A DNA stretch of 64,000 nt from Kitasatospora sp. NBC_01287 (lineage in GTDB: Bacteria; Actinomycetota; Actinomycetes; Streptomycetales; Streptomycetaceae). The notes beneath the pieces were generated by a model. That model was given only the letters and a program-made list of their open reading frames with translations, was not told the DNA's origin and did not search any database. Shown here piece by piece: positions 1-7,565 of this stretch. Both the position numbers and the translations under genes were made by a program. Within the stretch, counting starts at the first letter, position 1, and the number at the start of each line of letters is the position of its first letter. Where the stretch lies: the NCBI RefSeq assembly GCF_026340565.1, contig NZ_JAPEPB010000001.1:5494501-5558500 (forward strand). Direction: 5' to 3'.

Positions 1-993
1 GCCGGCACCGCCAAGATCACCCAGTACACCCGCTACCTGACCATCGCCCTGGCCATCCTGCAGGGCACCGGCATCGTGGCGACCGCCTCCAACGGCGCGC
101 TCTTCTCCACCTGCCCGGTCGGCAACGAGGTCGTACCGGACACCTCGGTCTTCCGCATCGCCACCATGGTCATCTGCATGACCGCGGGCACCACGATGAT
201 CATGTGGCTCGGCGAGCTGATCACCGACCGCGGCATCGGCAACGGCATGTCGATCCTGATCTTCACCTCGATCGCCTCCGGTTTCCCCGGCAACCTCTGG
301 ACGATCAAGAAGCTCGGCAAGATCGGCGGCGGCTGGGTCGACTTCTTCGCGGTGATCGCGGTCGGCATCGTGGTGGTGGTCCTGGTCATCTTCGTGGAGC
401 AGGCGCAACGCCGGATTCCGGTGCAGTACGCCAAGCGCATGATCGGTCGGCGGGCCTTCGGCGGGACCTCGACCTACATCCCGCTCAAGGTGAACCAGGC
501 CGGTGTCATCCCGGTCATCTTCGCCTCCTCGCTGCTGTACATCCCGGCGCTGGTCGCGCAGCTGACGAACAGCAAGGCCGGCTGGGCGACCTGGATCCAG
601 AACAACTTCACCAAGGGCGACCACCCCGCCTACATGGTCACGTACTTCGTGCTGATCGTGTTCTTCGCCTTCTTCTACGTCGCGATCTCCTTCAACCCCG
701 AAGAAGTTGCCGACAATATGAAGAAGTATGGTGGCTTCATCCCCGGCATCCGGGCCGGTCGGCCGACCGCCGAATACCTGAACTACGTGCTGACCCGCAT
801 CACCTGGCCGGGTTCGCTCTACCTGGGCCTCATCGCGTTGATCCCGATGATCGGCCTGGTCGCCCTCAACGCGAGCACCACGATCCCGTTCGGTGGCACC
901 AGCATCCTCATCATCGTCGGTGTCGGACTCGAAACTGTGAAGCAGATCGAGAGCCAGCTCCAGCAGCGTAATTACGAAGGGTTCCTCCGCTGA
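1..993 (+). CDS. secY: Protein translocase subunit SecY, C-terminal part
   Basis: This is the central channel of the Sec translocon in the cytoplasmic membrane. The reading frame is open from base 1, so the N-terminal part lies outside the window. About 330 residues remain. They contain several hydrophobic segments, the conserved cytoplasmic loop with YIPLKVNQAGVIPVIFASS, and the late loop with FNPEEVADNMKKYGGFIPG, both diagnostic of SecY. It ends EGFLR, and its TGA overlaps the ATG of adk (TGATG). That gives translational coupling in the secY-adk-map order typical of Gram-positive spc operons. The internal GTG at 76 is not a true start. Confidence 0.97.
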   Translation, partial: AGTAKITQYTRYLTIALAILQGTGIVATASNGALFSTCPVGNEVVPDTSVFRIATMVICMTAGTTMIMWLGELITDRGIGNGMSILIFTSIASGFPGNLWTIKKLGKIGGGWVDFFAVIAVGIVVVVLVIFVEQAQRRIPVQYAKRMIGRRAFGGTSTYIPLKVNQAGVIPVIFASSLLYIPALVAQLTNSKAGWATWIQNNFTKGDHPAYMVTYFVLIVFFAFFYVAISFNPEEVADNMKKYGGFIPGIRAGRPTAEYLNYVLTRITWPGSLYLGLIALIPMIGLVALNASTTIPFGGTSILIIVGVGLETVKQIESQLQQRNYEGFLR

Positions 994-1652
994 TGCGTAT
1001 CGTCCTCGTCGGACCTCCCGGGGCCGGGAAGGGTACTCAGGCGCACGTGCTCGCCAAGACCCTGTCCATTCCCCACATCTCGACCGGTGACCTCTTCCGG
1101 GCCAACATCAGCCAGGGCACCCCGCTGGGTGTCGAGGCGAAGAGCTACATGGACCAGGGTCGGCTGGTACCGGACGAGGTCACCATCGGGATGGCCAAGG
1201 ACCGGCTCCAGCACCAGGACACCGCCCAGGGCTTCCTGCTGGACGGCTTCCCGCGCAACCTGGAGCAGGCCAAGGCCCTGGACGAGTTCCTCACCGAGCA
1301 GGGCATCGCCCTGGACGGGGTGCTCGACCTGGAGGTCCCCGAGGACGAGGTGGTCAAGCGCATCGCCGGCCGCCGCCTGTGCCGCAACAACGGAGCCCAC
1401 GTCTTCCACGTGGTCTACAACCCGCCGGTCGCCGAGGGCGTCTGCGACGAGTGCGGTGGCGAGCTCTACCAGCGCTCGGACGACACCGAGGAGTCGGTGC
1501 GGGTCCGCCTGGAGGAGTACCACTCCAAGACCGAGCCGATCATCGACTACTACCGCCAGCAGGGCCTGGTCACCACGATCTCGGCGCTCGGCAAGGTGGA
1601 CGAGGTCACCCAGCGCGCGGTGGACGCGCTGGAGGCCGGCAAGCAGGGCTGA
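993..1652 (+). CDS. adk: Adenylate kinase
   Basis: Catalyses ATP + AMP to 2 ADP in the cytosol. The 219-residue length is normal for a long-form bacterial enzyme with a LID domain. The P-loop GPPGAGKGT is at residues 7-15, followed by the AMP-binding STGDLFR and DGFPRN motifs. The LID carries a possible structural zinc site: Cys130, His136, Cys151 and Cys154, a Cys3His variant of the Gram-positive four-Cys site. The start ATG overlaps the secY stop. A strong hairpin follows the stop codon, before map. Confidence 0.98.
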   Translation: MRIVLVGPPGAGKGTQAHVLAKTLSIPHISTGDLFRANISQGTPLGVEAKSYMDQGRLVPDEVTIGMAKDRLQHQDTAQGFLLDGFPRNLEQAKALDEFLTEQGIALDGVLDLEVPEDEVVKRIAGRRLCRNNGAHVFHVVYNPPVAEGVCDECGGELYQRSDDTEESVRVRLEEYHSKTEPIIDYYRQQGLVTTISALGKVDEVTQRAVDALEAGKQG

Positions 1653-1672
1653 GCAAGCCCCTCGCACATCCC

Positions 1673-1710
1673 GCGGCCGCGGCACCCCCTTCCCGGGGTG
1701 CCGCGGCCGT
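1673..1710. terminator. GC-rich hairpin between adk and map
   Basis: A perfect 15-bp stem (1674-1688 with 1695-1709) encloses a 6-base loop, and a G-T pair extends the base. It sits about 20 bases after the adk stop. There is no U tract, as is usual for Streptomyces terminators. It probably ends or attenuates the secY-adk transcript, so map may have its own promoter in the following 150 bases. Confidence 0.65.
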
Positions 1711-1856
1711 CCGGCGTCGTACGGTGGGGGAGAGGAGCGGCCGTCCGGCGAGCGCCCGGGCCGGCCCGCGGCAGCCGAAGCCCCCAGTACCGCAGCAGCA
1801 CCGAGTACCGCAGGCCCGCGGCACCGCAGAGATACCGACGAAAGGCACTGGCCAAG

Positions 1857-2696
1857 ATGGTGGAGATCAAGACCCCCGAGCAGATCGCGAAGATGCGAGC
1901 GGCCGGGCTGGTCGTCGCGGAGGCGCTCAAGGCCTGCCGCGAGGCGGTCGCCCCCGGGGTGAGCACCCAGGAGCTCAACGACATCGCGGCCAAGGTGATC
2001 GCCGACCACGGAGCCACCTCCAACTTCCGCGCGCACCACGGCAGCCTCTGGTTCCCCGGGGTGATCTGCGCCTCGGTGAACAACGAGGTGGTGCACGGCA
2101 TCCCCGGTGAGCGGGTGCTGGCCGAGGGCGACCTGATCTCCATCGACTGCGGCGCCATCGTGGACGGCTGGCACGGCGACGCCGCCATCACCGTGGCGGT
2201 CGGCGAGGTCAGGCCCGAGGTCGAGATGCTCAGCCGGGTGACCGAGGGCTCGATGTGGGCCGGCATCGCGCAGATGAAGAAGAGCAACCGCCTGGTCGAC
2301 GTCTCCAAGGCGATCGAGGGCTTCATCCGCCGCCAGCCGCTGCCGCCCAAGGGCAAGTGGGGCATCACCGAGGGCTACGGCGGCCACGGCATCGGCACCG
2401 CGATGCACATGGAGCCGCACGTGCTGAACTACGTCGAGCGCGGCCGCGGCAAGGGCCCCAAGCTGGTCCCCGGCACCGTGCTGGCGATCGAGCCGATGGT
2501 CTCGCTCGGCACGCCGCACACCTCGGTGCTGGAGGACGACTGGACGGTCGTCACCAACGACGGCACCTGGGCCTCGCACTGGGAGCACTCGGTGGCCATC
2601 ACCGAGCAGGGCCCCCTGGTGCTCACCGCCTTCGACGGTGGAAAGGCCCAGCTCGCGGCCCTCGGGGTGACCGCGGCTCCCGATCCGCTGGCCTGA
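1857..2696 (+). CDS. map: Type I methionine aminopeptidase
   Basis: Removes the initiator methionine from nascent proteins. The ATG at 1857 is chosen because homology begins at MVEIKTPEQIAKMR and an AAAGG Shine-Dalgarno lies upstream; the open frame extends further 5' but looks non-coding. The protein has 279 residues. The five metal ligands of the pita-bread fold are present: Asp97, Asp108, His177, Glu212 and Glu243. The substrate-contacting His80 is also present. There is no N-terminal zinc-finger or SH3-type extension. It follows adk as in many Gram-positive bacteria. Streptomyces usually encode more than one Map, so this copy need not be the only one. Confidence 0.96.
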   Translation: MVEIKTPEQIAKMRAAGLVVAEALKACREAVAPGVSTQELNDIAAKVIADHGATSNFRAHHGSLWFPGVICASVNNEVVHGIPGERVLAEGDLISIDCGAIVDGWHGDAAITVAVGEVRPEVEMLSRVTEGSMWAGIAQMKKSNRLVDVSKAIEGFIRRQPLPPKGKWGITEGYGGHGIGTAMHMEPHVLNYVERGRGKGPKLVPGTVLAIEPMVSLGTPHTSVLEDDWTVVTNDGTWASHWEHSVAITEQGPLVLTAFDGGKAQLAALGVTAAPDPLA

Positions 2697-2754
2697 GCCG
2701 GTATCGTCTGGGATCGATCCGCCAGGCGAAACCGGACATAAGGGGAACAAGACA

Positions 2755-3189
2755 GTGCTCAAGGGCTTCCGCGACTTCATGATGCGCGGCAACGTCGTCG
2801 ACATGGGCGTCGGTATCGTGATCGGCTCCGCCTTCACCGCGGTGGTCGGCGGCTTCGTGAAGGCCTTCCTCACCCCGCTGGTGGGTGTGGTGGTCGGCGC
2901 GACCGGTGACTTCAGCTCGTACACCTTCAAGGTGCTGAACGTCGAGTTCCCCTACGGGCAGTTCCTCAACGTGCTGATCACGTTCGTGCTGACCGCCGCG
3001 GTGCTCTACTTCTTCGTGGTGCTGCCGGTGGCCAGGGCCTCCGCCCGCTACCTGCCGAAGAAGCCGAAGGCCGCCAAGCGCCCGTGCCCCGAGTGCCTGA
3101 CCGAGATACCTGAGGCGGCCAGCCGCTGCTCGGCCTGCACCGCGCCGGTCCAGCCGCTGGTCGCGGCCGGTATCGGCCCGCAGCGCTGA
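2755..3189 (+). CDS. mscL: Large-conductance mechanosensitive channel with C-terminal zinc-ribbon-like tail
   Basis: Emergency osmotic release valve of the cytoplasmic membrane. It starts at GTG 2755 behind AGGGGAA and has 144 residues. The amphipathic N-terminus (LKGFRDFMMRGNVVDMGVG) and TM1 with the conserved pore residues IVIGSAFTAVV are followed by a periplasmic loop and TM2 (about residues 72-97). The basic cytoplasmic tail contains two Cys pairs, CPEC (near 108) and CSAC (near 123), spaced like a zinc ribbon, which the classic E. coli protein lacks. It lies between map and infA in the same direction. Confidence 0.94.
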   Translation: MLKGFRDFMMRGNVVDMGVGIVIGSAFTAVVGGFVKAFLTPLVGVVVGATGDFSSYTFKVLNVEFPYGQFLNVLITFVLTAAVLYFFVVLPVARASARYLPKKPKAAKRPCPECLTEIPEAASRCSACTAPVQPLVAAGIGPQR

Positions 3190-3346
3190 GGTCCGGGGTC
3201 ACCTGTCAGGTACTGTAGGATGGATCGTCGGCTCACTCGTAGCGTGCTTCAGCACGCCCTCTTCCCTCACAGGGGCGGGGTGAACCCAGGTTCGCACGAG
3301 CGTGCCGCATACGGTAGCCGGTCCCGGAAGGTGGATCTCGTAGTTC

Positions 3347-3568
3347 ATGGCAAAGAAGCAAGGCGCCATTGAGATCGAGGGCACCGTGATCGAGTCTCTC
3401 CCGAACGCGATGTTCAAGGTAGAGCTGCAGAACGGTCACAAGGTCCTCGCGCACATCAGCGGCAAGATGCGGATGCACTACATCCGAATCCTGCCGGATG
3501 ACCGCGTCGTCGTGGAGCTGAGCCCCTACGACCTGACTCGCGGACGCATCGTCTACCGCTACAAGTAA
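3347..3568 (+). CDS. infA: Translation initiation factor IF-1
   Basis: Binds the 30S A site during initiation. The 73-residue single OB-fold protein begins MAKKQGAIEIEGTV and ends in the conserved basic RGRIVYRYK. The ATG at 3347 has GGAAGGTGGATC upstream. About 157 bases separate it from mscL and probably hold the promoter of the infA-rpmJ-rpsM-rpsK block, because the alpha-operon genes follow closely. Confidence 0.98.
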   Translation: MAKKQGAIEIEGTVIESLPNAMFKVELQNGHKVLAHISGKMRMHYIRILPDDRVVVELSPYDLTRGRIVYRYK

Positions 3569-3607
3569 ACAGCTCCCCGCAAGATCTAGACCCGGAGAAC
3601 CTGAATC

Positions 3608-3721
3608 ATGAAGGTCAAGCCGAGCGTCAAGAAGATCTGCGACAAGTGCAAGGTGATCCGCCGCCACGGCCGGGTCATGGTGATCTGCGACAACCTGCGC
3701 CACAAGCAGCGCCAGGGCTGA
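3608..3721 (+). CDS. rpmJ: Ribosomal protein L36, zinc-binding form
   Basis: A very short gene of 37 codons plus stop. The product begins MKVKPSVKKIC and ends RHKQRQG. It has the zinc ribbon Cys11-x2-Cys14-x12-Cys27-x4-His32, so it is the zinc-containing (C+) L36. An AGAACC purine stretch precedes the ATG. The position between infA and rpsM is canonical. Streptomyces often carry a second, zinc-free L36 elsewhere under Zur control; none is in this window. Confidence 0.97.
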   Translation: MKVKPSVKKICDKCKVIRRHGRVMVICDNLRHKQRQG

Positions 3722-3900
3722 TCCTTCCGCATTTCTCGTAGTACCTTCGCGCGACGCGCACAACGTCATACACGGGCCGCCCGATCCGCCCCCAGTCAGT
3801 GGGGACGGACTGCCACCCCCGGTCAGAGGCCGGGGCTCTCTCTGTGCGAACAGACGGAGTGGCGGCGCGTAAGACCTCTGAAGAACCACAGGAGCCATGA

Positions 3901-4281
3901 ATGGCACGCCTCGCCGGCGTTGATCTCCCCCGCGAGAAGCGGATCGAGATCGCCCTCACGTACGTCTACGGCATCGGCCGTACCCGCGCCCAGCAGACGC
4001 TGGCCGAGACTGGCGTGAACCCCGACATCCGCGTCCGCGACATCACCGAGGACGACCTCGTCAAGCTCGGCAAGTGGATCGAGGCCAACTACCGCGTCGA
4101 GGGTGACCTCCGTCGCGAGGTGGCCGCCGACATCCGCCGCAAGGTCGAGATCGGCTGCTACGAGGGTCTGCGTCACCGTCGCGGCCTGCCCGTCCGCGGT
4201 CAGCGCACCCACACCAACGCGCGTACCCGCAAGGGCCCGCGTCGCGCGATTGCCGGCAAGAAGAAGCCGGGCAAGAAGTAG
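3901..4281 (+). CDS. rpsM: Ribosomal protein S13
   Basis: Small-subunit head protein contacting the P-site tRNA and the A-site finger bridge. It has 126 residues with the N-terminal MARLAGVDLPREKRIE, the helix-two-turn-helix core, and the basic C-terminal tail RTRKGPRRAIAGKKKPGKK that reaches the tRNA. AGGAG lies upstream. An ATG four bases earlier (3897) is out of frame and is not used. Confidence 0.98.
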   Translation: MARLAGVDLPREKRIEIALTYVYGIGRTRAQQTLAETGVNPDIRVRDITEDDLVKLGKWIEANYRVEGDLRREVAADIRRKVEIGCYEGLRHRRGLPVRGQRTHTNARTRKGPRRAIAGKKKPGKK

Positions 4282-4354
4282 TCCGCCCGTTAACCGGACA
4301 TCCCTCCGGCCCGCGGGTTAGCGGACCGACCACCTCAGTAGGAGAAACAGACTT

Positions 4355-4762
4355 ATGCCCCCCAAGGGTCGTCAGGCTGCCGGCGCGAAGAAGATCCGCC
4401 GCAAGGAAAAGAAGAACGTCGCTCACGGCCACGCGCACATCAAGAGCACGTTCAACAACACGATCGTCTCGATCACGGACCCCGCGGGCAACGTGATCTC
4501 GTGGGCGTCCGCGGGCCACGTGGGCTTCAAGGGCTCGCGCAAGTCCACCCCGTTCGCCGCGCAGATGGCCGCCGAGGCCGCCGCGCGCCGCGCGCAGGAG
4601 CACGGCATGCGCAAGGTCGACGTCTTCGTCAAGGGTCCGGGCTCGGGCCGCGAGACCGCGATCCGCTCGCTCCAGGCCACCGGCCTGGAGGTGGGTTCGA
4701 TCCAGGACGTCACCCCCACCCCGCACAACGGCTGCCGTCCGCCGAAGCGCCGCCGCGTCTGA
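4355..4762 (+). CDS. rpsK: Ribosomal protein S11
   Basis: Platform protein of the 30S subunit near the E site. It has 135 residues, an N-terminal basic extension and the conserved core HIKSTFNNTIVSITD, with the C-terminal TPTPHNGCRPPKRRRV. AGGAG precedes the ATG. rpsD, which sits after rpsK in many bacteria including mycobacteria, is absent here; rpoA comes next after a hairpin. Confidence 0.98.
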   Translation: MPPKGRQAAGAKKIRRKEKKNVAHGHAHIKSTFNNTIVSITDPAGNVISWASAGHVGFKGSRKSTPFAAQMAAEAAARRAQEHGMRKVDVFVKGPGSGRETAIRSLQATGLEVGSIQDVTPTPHNGCRPPKRRRV

Positions 4763-4795
4763 CGCAGCGCCTTCGGGCACGCCTGCTCTGCACCA

Positions 4796-4829
4796 CGTAC
4801 GGGGTCCTTTCCAGGAGGGACCCCGTACG
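4796..4829. promoter_or_regulatory. Perfect 12-bp hairpin between rpsK and rpoA
   Basis: The arms CGTACGGGGTCC (4796-4807) and its reverse complement (4818-4829) enclose a 10-base loop. It lies 35 bases after rpsK and 58 bases before the rpoA start, where other bacteria have rpsD. It could be a partial terminator that sets the ratio of ribosomal protein to RNA polymerase alpha, an RNA-processing site, or a protein-binding leader. There is no U tract. Confidence 0.6.
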
Positions 4830-4887
4830 CTGGTTCTTGTTCGGCATCAAATAGTGGGTGCCGAGTACAACTGGAGGATCTGAAAAC

Positions 4888-5910
4888 ATGCTGATCGCTC
4901 AGCGTCCCTCGCTGACCGAAGAGGTTGTCGACGAGTACCGCTCGCGGTTCGTCATCGAGCCGCTGGAGCCGGGCTTCGGCTACACCCTCGGCAACTCGCT
5001 TCGCCGCACGCTCCTCTCCTCGATCCCCGGTGCCGCTGTCACCAGCATCCGGGTCGACGGTGTCCTGCACGAGTTCACCACCGTGCCGGGCGTCAAGGAG
5101 GACGTCACCGACCTCATCCTGAACATCAAGCAGCTGGTCGTCTCCTCGGAGCACGACGAGCCGGTCGTGATGTACCTGCGCAAGCAGGGCCCGGGTGTGG
5201 TCACCGCCGCCGACATCGCGCCCCCGGCCGGTGTCGAGGTGCACAACCCCGAGCTGGTCCTCGCCACGCTGAACGGCAAGGGCAAGCTGGAGATGGAGCT
5301 GACCGTCGAGCGCGGTCGCGGCTACGTCTCCGCCGTGCAGAACAAGGCGTCCGGCCAGGAGATCGGCCGGATCCCGGTCGACTCGATCTACAGCCCCGTG
5401 CTGAAGGTCACCTACAAGGTCGAGGCCACCCGTGTCGAGCAGCGGACCGACTTCGACAAGCTGATCGTCGACGTCGAGACCAAGCCCGCGATGCGCCCGC
5501 GTGACGCCATGGCCTCGGCCGGCAAGACCCTGGTGGAGCTGTTCGGTCTCGCCCGCGAGCTGAACATCGACGCCGAGGGCATCGACATGGGCCCGTCCCC
5601 GACGGACGCCGCCCTGGCCGCCGACCTGGCGCTGCCGATCGAGGAGCTGGAGCTCACCGTTCGGTCGTACAACTGCCTCAAGCGCGAGGGCATCCACACC
5701 GTGGGTGAGCTCGTCGCGCGCTCCGAGGCCGACCTGCTCGACATCCGCAACTTCGGTGCGAAGTCGATCGACGAGGTCAAGGCGAAGCTGGCCGGCATGG
5801 GCCTGGCCCTCAAGGACAGCCCGCCCGGATTCGACCCGACCGCCGCCGCCGACGCCTTCGGCGCCGACGACCTGGACGACGCGGGTTACGCGGAGACCGA
5901 GCAGTACTGA
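4888..5910 (+). CDS. rpoA: RNA polymerase subunit alpha
   Basis: Assembly scaffold and activator-contact subunit of RNA polymerase. It starts at ATG 4888 (MLIAQRPSLTEE) with GGAGG nine bases upstream; the open frame extends 30 bases further 5' without support. It has 340 residues, the Streptomyces length. The alpha-NTD (about 1-230) carries the dimerisation signature LGNSLRRTLLSSIPGAAV. A linker leads to the alpha-CTD (about 250-315) with the DNA- and activator-binding helices (RNFGAKSIDEVKAKL). An acidic Ala/Asp-rich tail follows. Confidence 0.98.
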   Translation: MLIAQRPSLTEEVVDEYRSRFVIEPLEPGFGYTLGNSLRRTLLSSIPGAAVTSIRVDGVLHEFTTVPGVKEDVTDLILNIKQLVVSSEHDEPVVMYLRKQGPGVVTAADIAPPAGVEVHNPELVLATLNGKGKLEMELTVERGRGYVSAVQNKASGQEIGRIPVDSIYSPVLKVTYKVEATRVEQRTDFDKLIVDVETKPAMRPRDAMASAGKTLVELFGLARELNIDAEGIDMGPSPTDAALAADLALPIEELELTVRSYNCLKREGIHTVGELVARSEADLLDIRNFGAKSIDEVKAKLAGMGLALKDSPPGFDPTAAADAFGADDLDDAGYAETEQY

Positions 5911-5917
5911 GTGTGTG

Positions 5918-5952
5918 CGGTGGGGGCGACTCCCAGCGGGTCGCCCCCACCG
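5918..5952. terminator. Hairpin after rpoA
   Basis: A 13-bp perfect stem (5918-5930 with 5940-5952) with a 9-base loop starts 7 bases after the rpoA stop. It lacks a U tract. rplQ follows 92 bases later in the same direction, so this is more likely an attenuator or 3'-end stabiliser than a complete stop. Confidence 0.6.
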
Positions 5953-6044
5953 GCAATGCAATGAGCTAAGTCGTCCGGGCAACTGTGCCCGGCCGCCCGT
6001 TCCGGTACCTGATCCGGCCGGAGTCGGAGATTCAAGGAGCTACC

Positions 6045-6536
6045 ATGCCCCGTCCCGCGAAGGGTGCCCGCCTCGGTGGCGGCCCGCACCACGAGCCGCT
6101 GCTGCTCGCCGGCCTGTGCCGTGAGCTGTTCCAGTACGGCCGCATCACCACGACCGAGGCCAAGGCCCGTCGGATGCGCCCGCTGGCCGAGCGCCTGATC
6201 ACCAAGGCGAAGGTCGGTGACATCCACAACCGTCGCATCGTCCGCAAGACGATCACCGACATCGCGGTGCTGCACACCCTCTTCACCGAGATCGCGCCGC
6301 GCTACGAGAACCGCCCCGGTGGTTACACCCGCATCACCAAGATCGGTCCCCGTCGTGGCGACAACGCCCCGATGGCCGTGATCGAGCTGGTCGAGGCGCT
6401 GACCGTCGCGCAGACCGCGGTCGGCGAGGCCGAGGCCGCCACCAAGCGCTCCGTCAAGGAGACCGAGGCCGCCGCTGCCGCCCCGGTCGCCGACGAGGCC
6501 CCCGCTGACGCCGCCCCGGCGGACGAGCAGGCCTGA
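6045..6536 (+). CDS. rplQ: Ribosomal protein L17
   Basis: Large-subunit protein near the tunnel exit. The ATG at 6045 is preceded by AAGGAG and begins MPRPAKGARLGGGPHHEPLL; upstream in-frame codons are not supported. It has 163 residues: the conserved core (residues about 1-115, with RMRPLAERLITKAK and ENRPGGYTRI) plus a low-complexity Ala/Glu/Pro tail (AAAAPVADEAPADAAPADEQA) typical of streptomycete L17. It is the last ribosomal gene of this block, followed by a strong terminator. Confidence 0.98.
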   Translation: MPRPAKGARLGGGPHHEPLLLAGLCRELFQYGRITTTEAKARRMRPLAERLITKAKVGDIHNRRIVRKTITDIAVLHTLFTEIAPRYENRPGGYTRITKIGPRRGDNAPMAVIELVEALTVAQTAVGEAEAATKRSVKETEAAAAAPVADEAPADAAPADEQA

Positions 6537-6554
6537 CGCTCGCTAGGCACCCTG

Positions 6555-6594
6555 ACGGGCCCGTTCCCCCGCTTCGGCGGGGGAACGGGCCCGT
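6555..6594. terminator. Strong terminator after rplQ
   Basis: An 18-bp perfect stem (6555-6572 with 6577-6594) is closed by a UUCG tetraloop and followed by TCCCTT. It lies between the ribosomal block and truA. This is among the clearest intrinsic terminators in the window. Confidence 0.88.
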
Positions 6595-6625
6595 TCCCTT
6601 GTCGACGGAGGTACGGAGGTATGTG

Positions 6626-7522
6626 GTGAACGACTGCGCTGAGCAGGCGCCGGTGAAGGACGGACCGGCCGAGGGGCACGTCCGGGTCCGGCTCGATCTG
6701 GCGTACCACGGCGCCGAGTTCTCCGGGTGGGCGCGCCAGCGGGGGCGGCGCACGGTGCAGGAGGAGATCGAGAGCGCCCTGCAGGTCGTCACCCGCAGCC
6801 CCGAGCTCTTCCCGCTCACGGTGGCCGGGCGGACCGACGCCGGGGTGCACGCGCGCGGGCAGGTCGCGCACGTCGACCTGCCGCACGAGGTGTGGGCCGC
6901 GCACGCCGAGAAGCTGCTGCGGCGCCTGGCCGGGCGGCTGCCCGCGGATGTGCGGATCTACCGGGTGGGCCGCGCACCGGCCGGCTTCGACGCGCGCTTC
7001 GCGGCGATCTGGCGGCGGTACGCCTACCGGGTGGCCGACCACCCGGGCGGGGTGGACCCGCTGCTGCGCGGCCACGTGCTCTGGCACGACCGGCCGCTGG
7101 ACATCGAGAAGATGAACGAGGCGGCGCGGCTGCTGCTCGGCGAGCACGACTTCGCGGCGTACTGCAAGAAGCGCGAGGGCGCGACCACCATCCGCACGCT
7201 GCTGGAACTGCGCTGGGACCGGGTGCCGATGGACCCGTACGCGGCCCAGGAGGGCTCGCTCGCGGTGGCCACCGTGCGCGCCGACGCTTTCTGCCACAAC
7301 ATGGTCCGGGCCCTGGTCGGCGCGATGCTGCTGGTCGGCGACGGGCACCGGCCGGCGGAGTTCCCCGGCGAGGTGCTGCGCGGCGGGGTGCGCAACAGCG
7401 CGGTCAATGTGATCCGGCCCTACGGGCTGACGTTGGAGGAGGTCGGCTACCCGGCCGACGACCAGCTCGCCGAGCGGAACAGGCTGGCCCGGCGGATGCG
7501 GACGCTGCCGGGCCAGGGGTAA
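6626..7522 (+). CDS. truA: tRNA pseudouridine(38-40) synthase TruA
   Basis: Isomerises U38-U40 in tRNA anticodon stems. GTG 6626 is chosen because GGAGG lies six bases upstream (6615-6619); GTG 6623 is the alternative, and an ATG at 6621 is out of frame. It has 298 residues from this start. The catalytic Asp71 is in the motif AGRTDAGVHARGQ. FDARFAAIWRRYAYRV and FCHNMVRALVG are further family signatures. The position after rplQ is conserved in many bacteria, but the terminator at 6555 implies that truA has its own promoter or depends on read-through. Confidence 0.95.
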   Translation: MNDCAEQAPVKDGPAEGHVRVRLDLAYHGAEFSGWARQRGRRTVQEEIESALQVVTRSPELFPLTVAGRTDAGVHARGQVAHVDLPHEVWAAHAEKLLRRLAGRLPADVRIYRVGRAPAGFDARFAAIWRRYAYRVADHPGGVDPLLRGHVLWHDRPLDIEKMNEAARLLLGEHDFAAYCKKREGATTIRTLLELRWDRVPMDPYAAQEGSLAVATVRADAFCHNMVRALVGAMLLVGDGHRPAEFPGEVLRGGVRNSAVNVIRPYGLTLEEVGYPADDQLAERNRLARRMRTLPGQG

Positions 7523-7565
7523 TCCGTTTGGTCCTGACCGGTGGTCGGTAGCACAATTCGGGCCC

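Noticed and set aside
1698..1856. 53-codon N-terminal extension of methionine aminopeptidase
   Set aside because: It begins inside the adk terminator stem, is Arg/Pro/Gly rich, and lacks the SH3-motif or zinc finger of extended Map proteins.
972..2930. A 652-codon open frame on the reverse strand opposite adk and map, and similar long frames such as 4423-5982, 7584-9323, 13171-15402 and 33018-34916
   Set aside because: They lie opposite strongly supported genes in the frame where high-GC codon bias removes stop codons, and the translations are low-complexity Arg/Gly/Leu/His runs without family motifs.
3897..3899. ATG four bases before rpsM
   Set aside because: It is out of frame with S13. 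The ATG at 3901 matches the conserved N-terminus.
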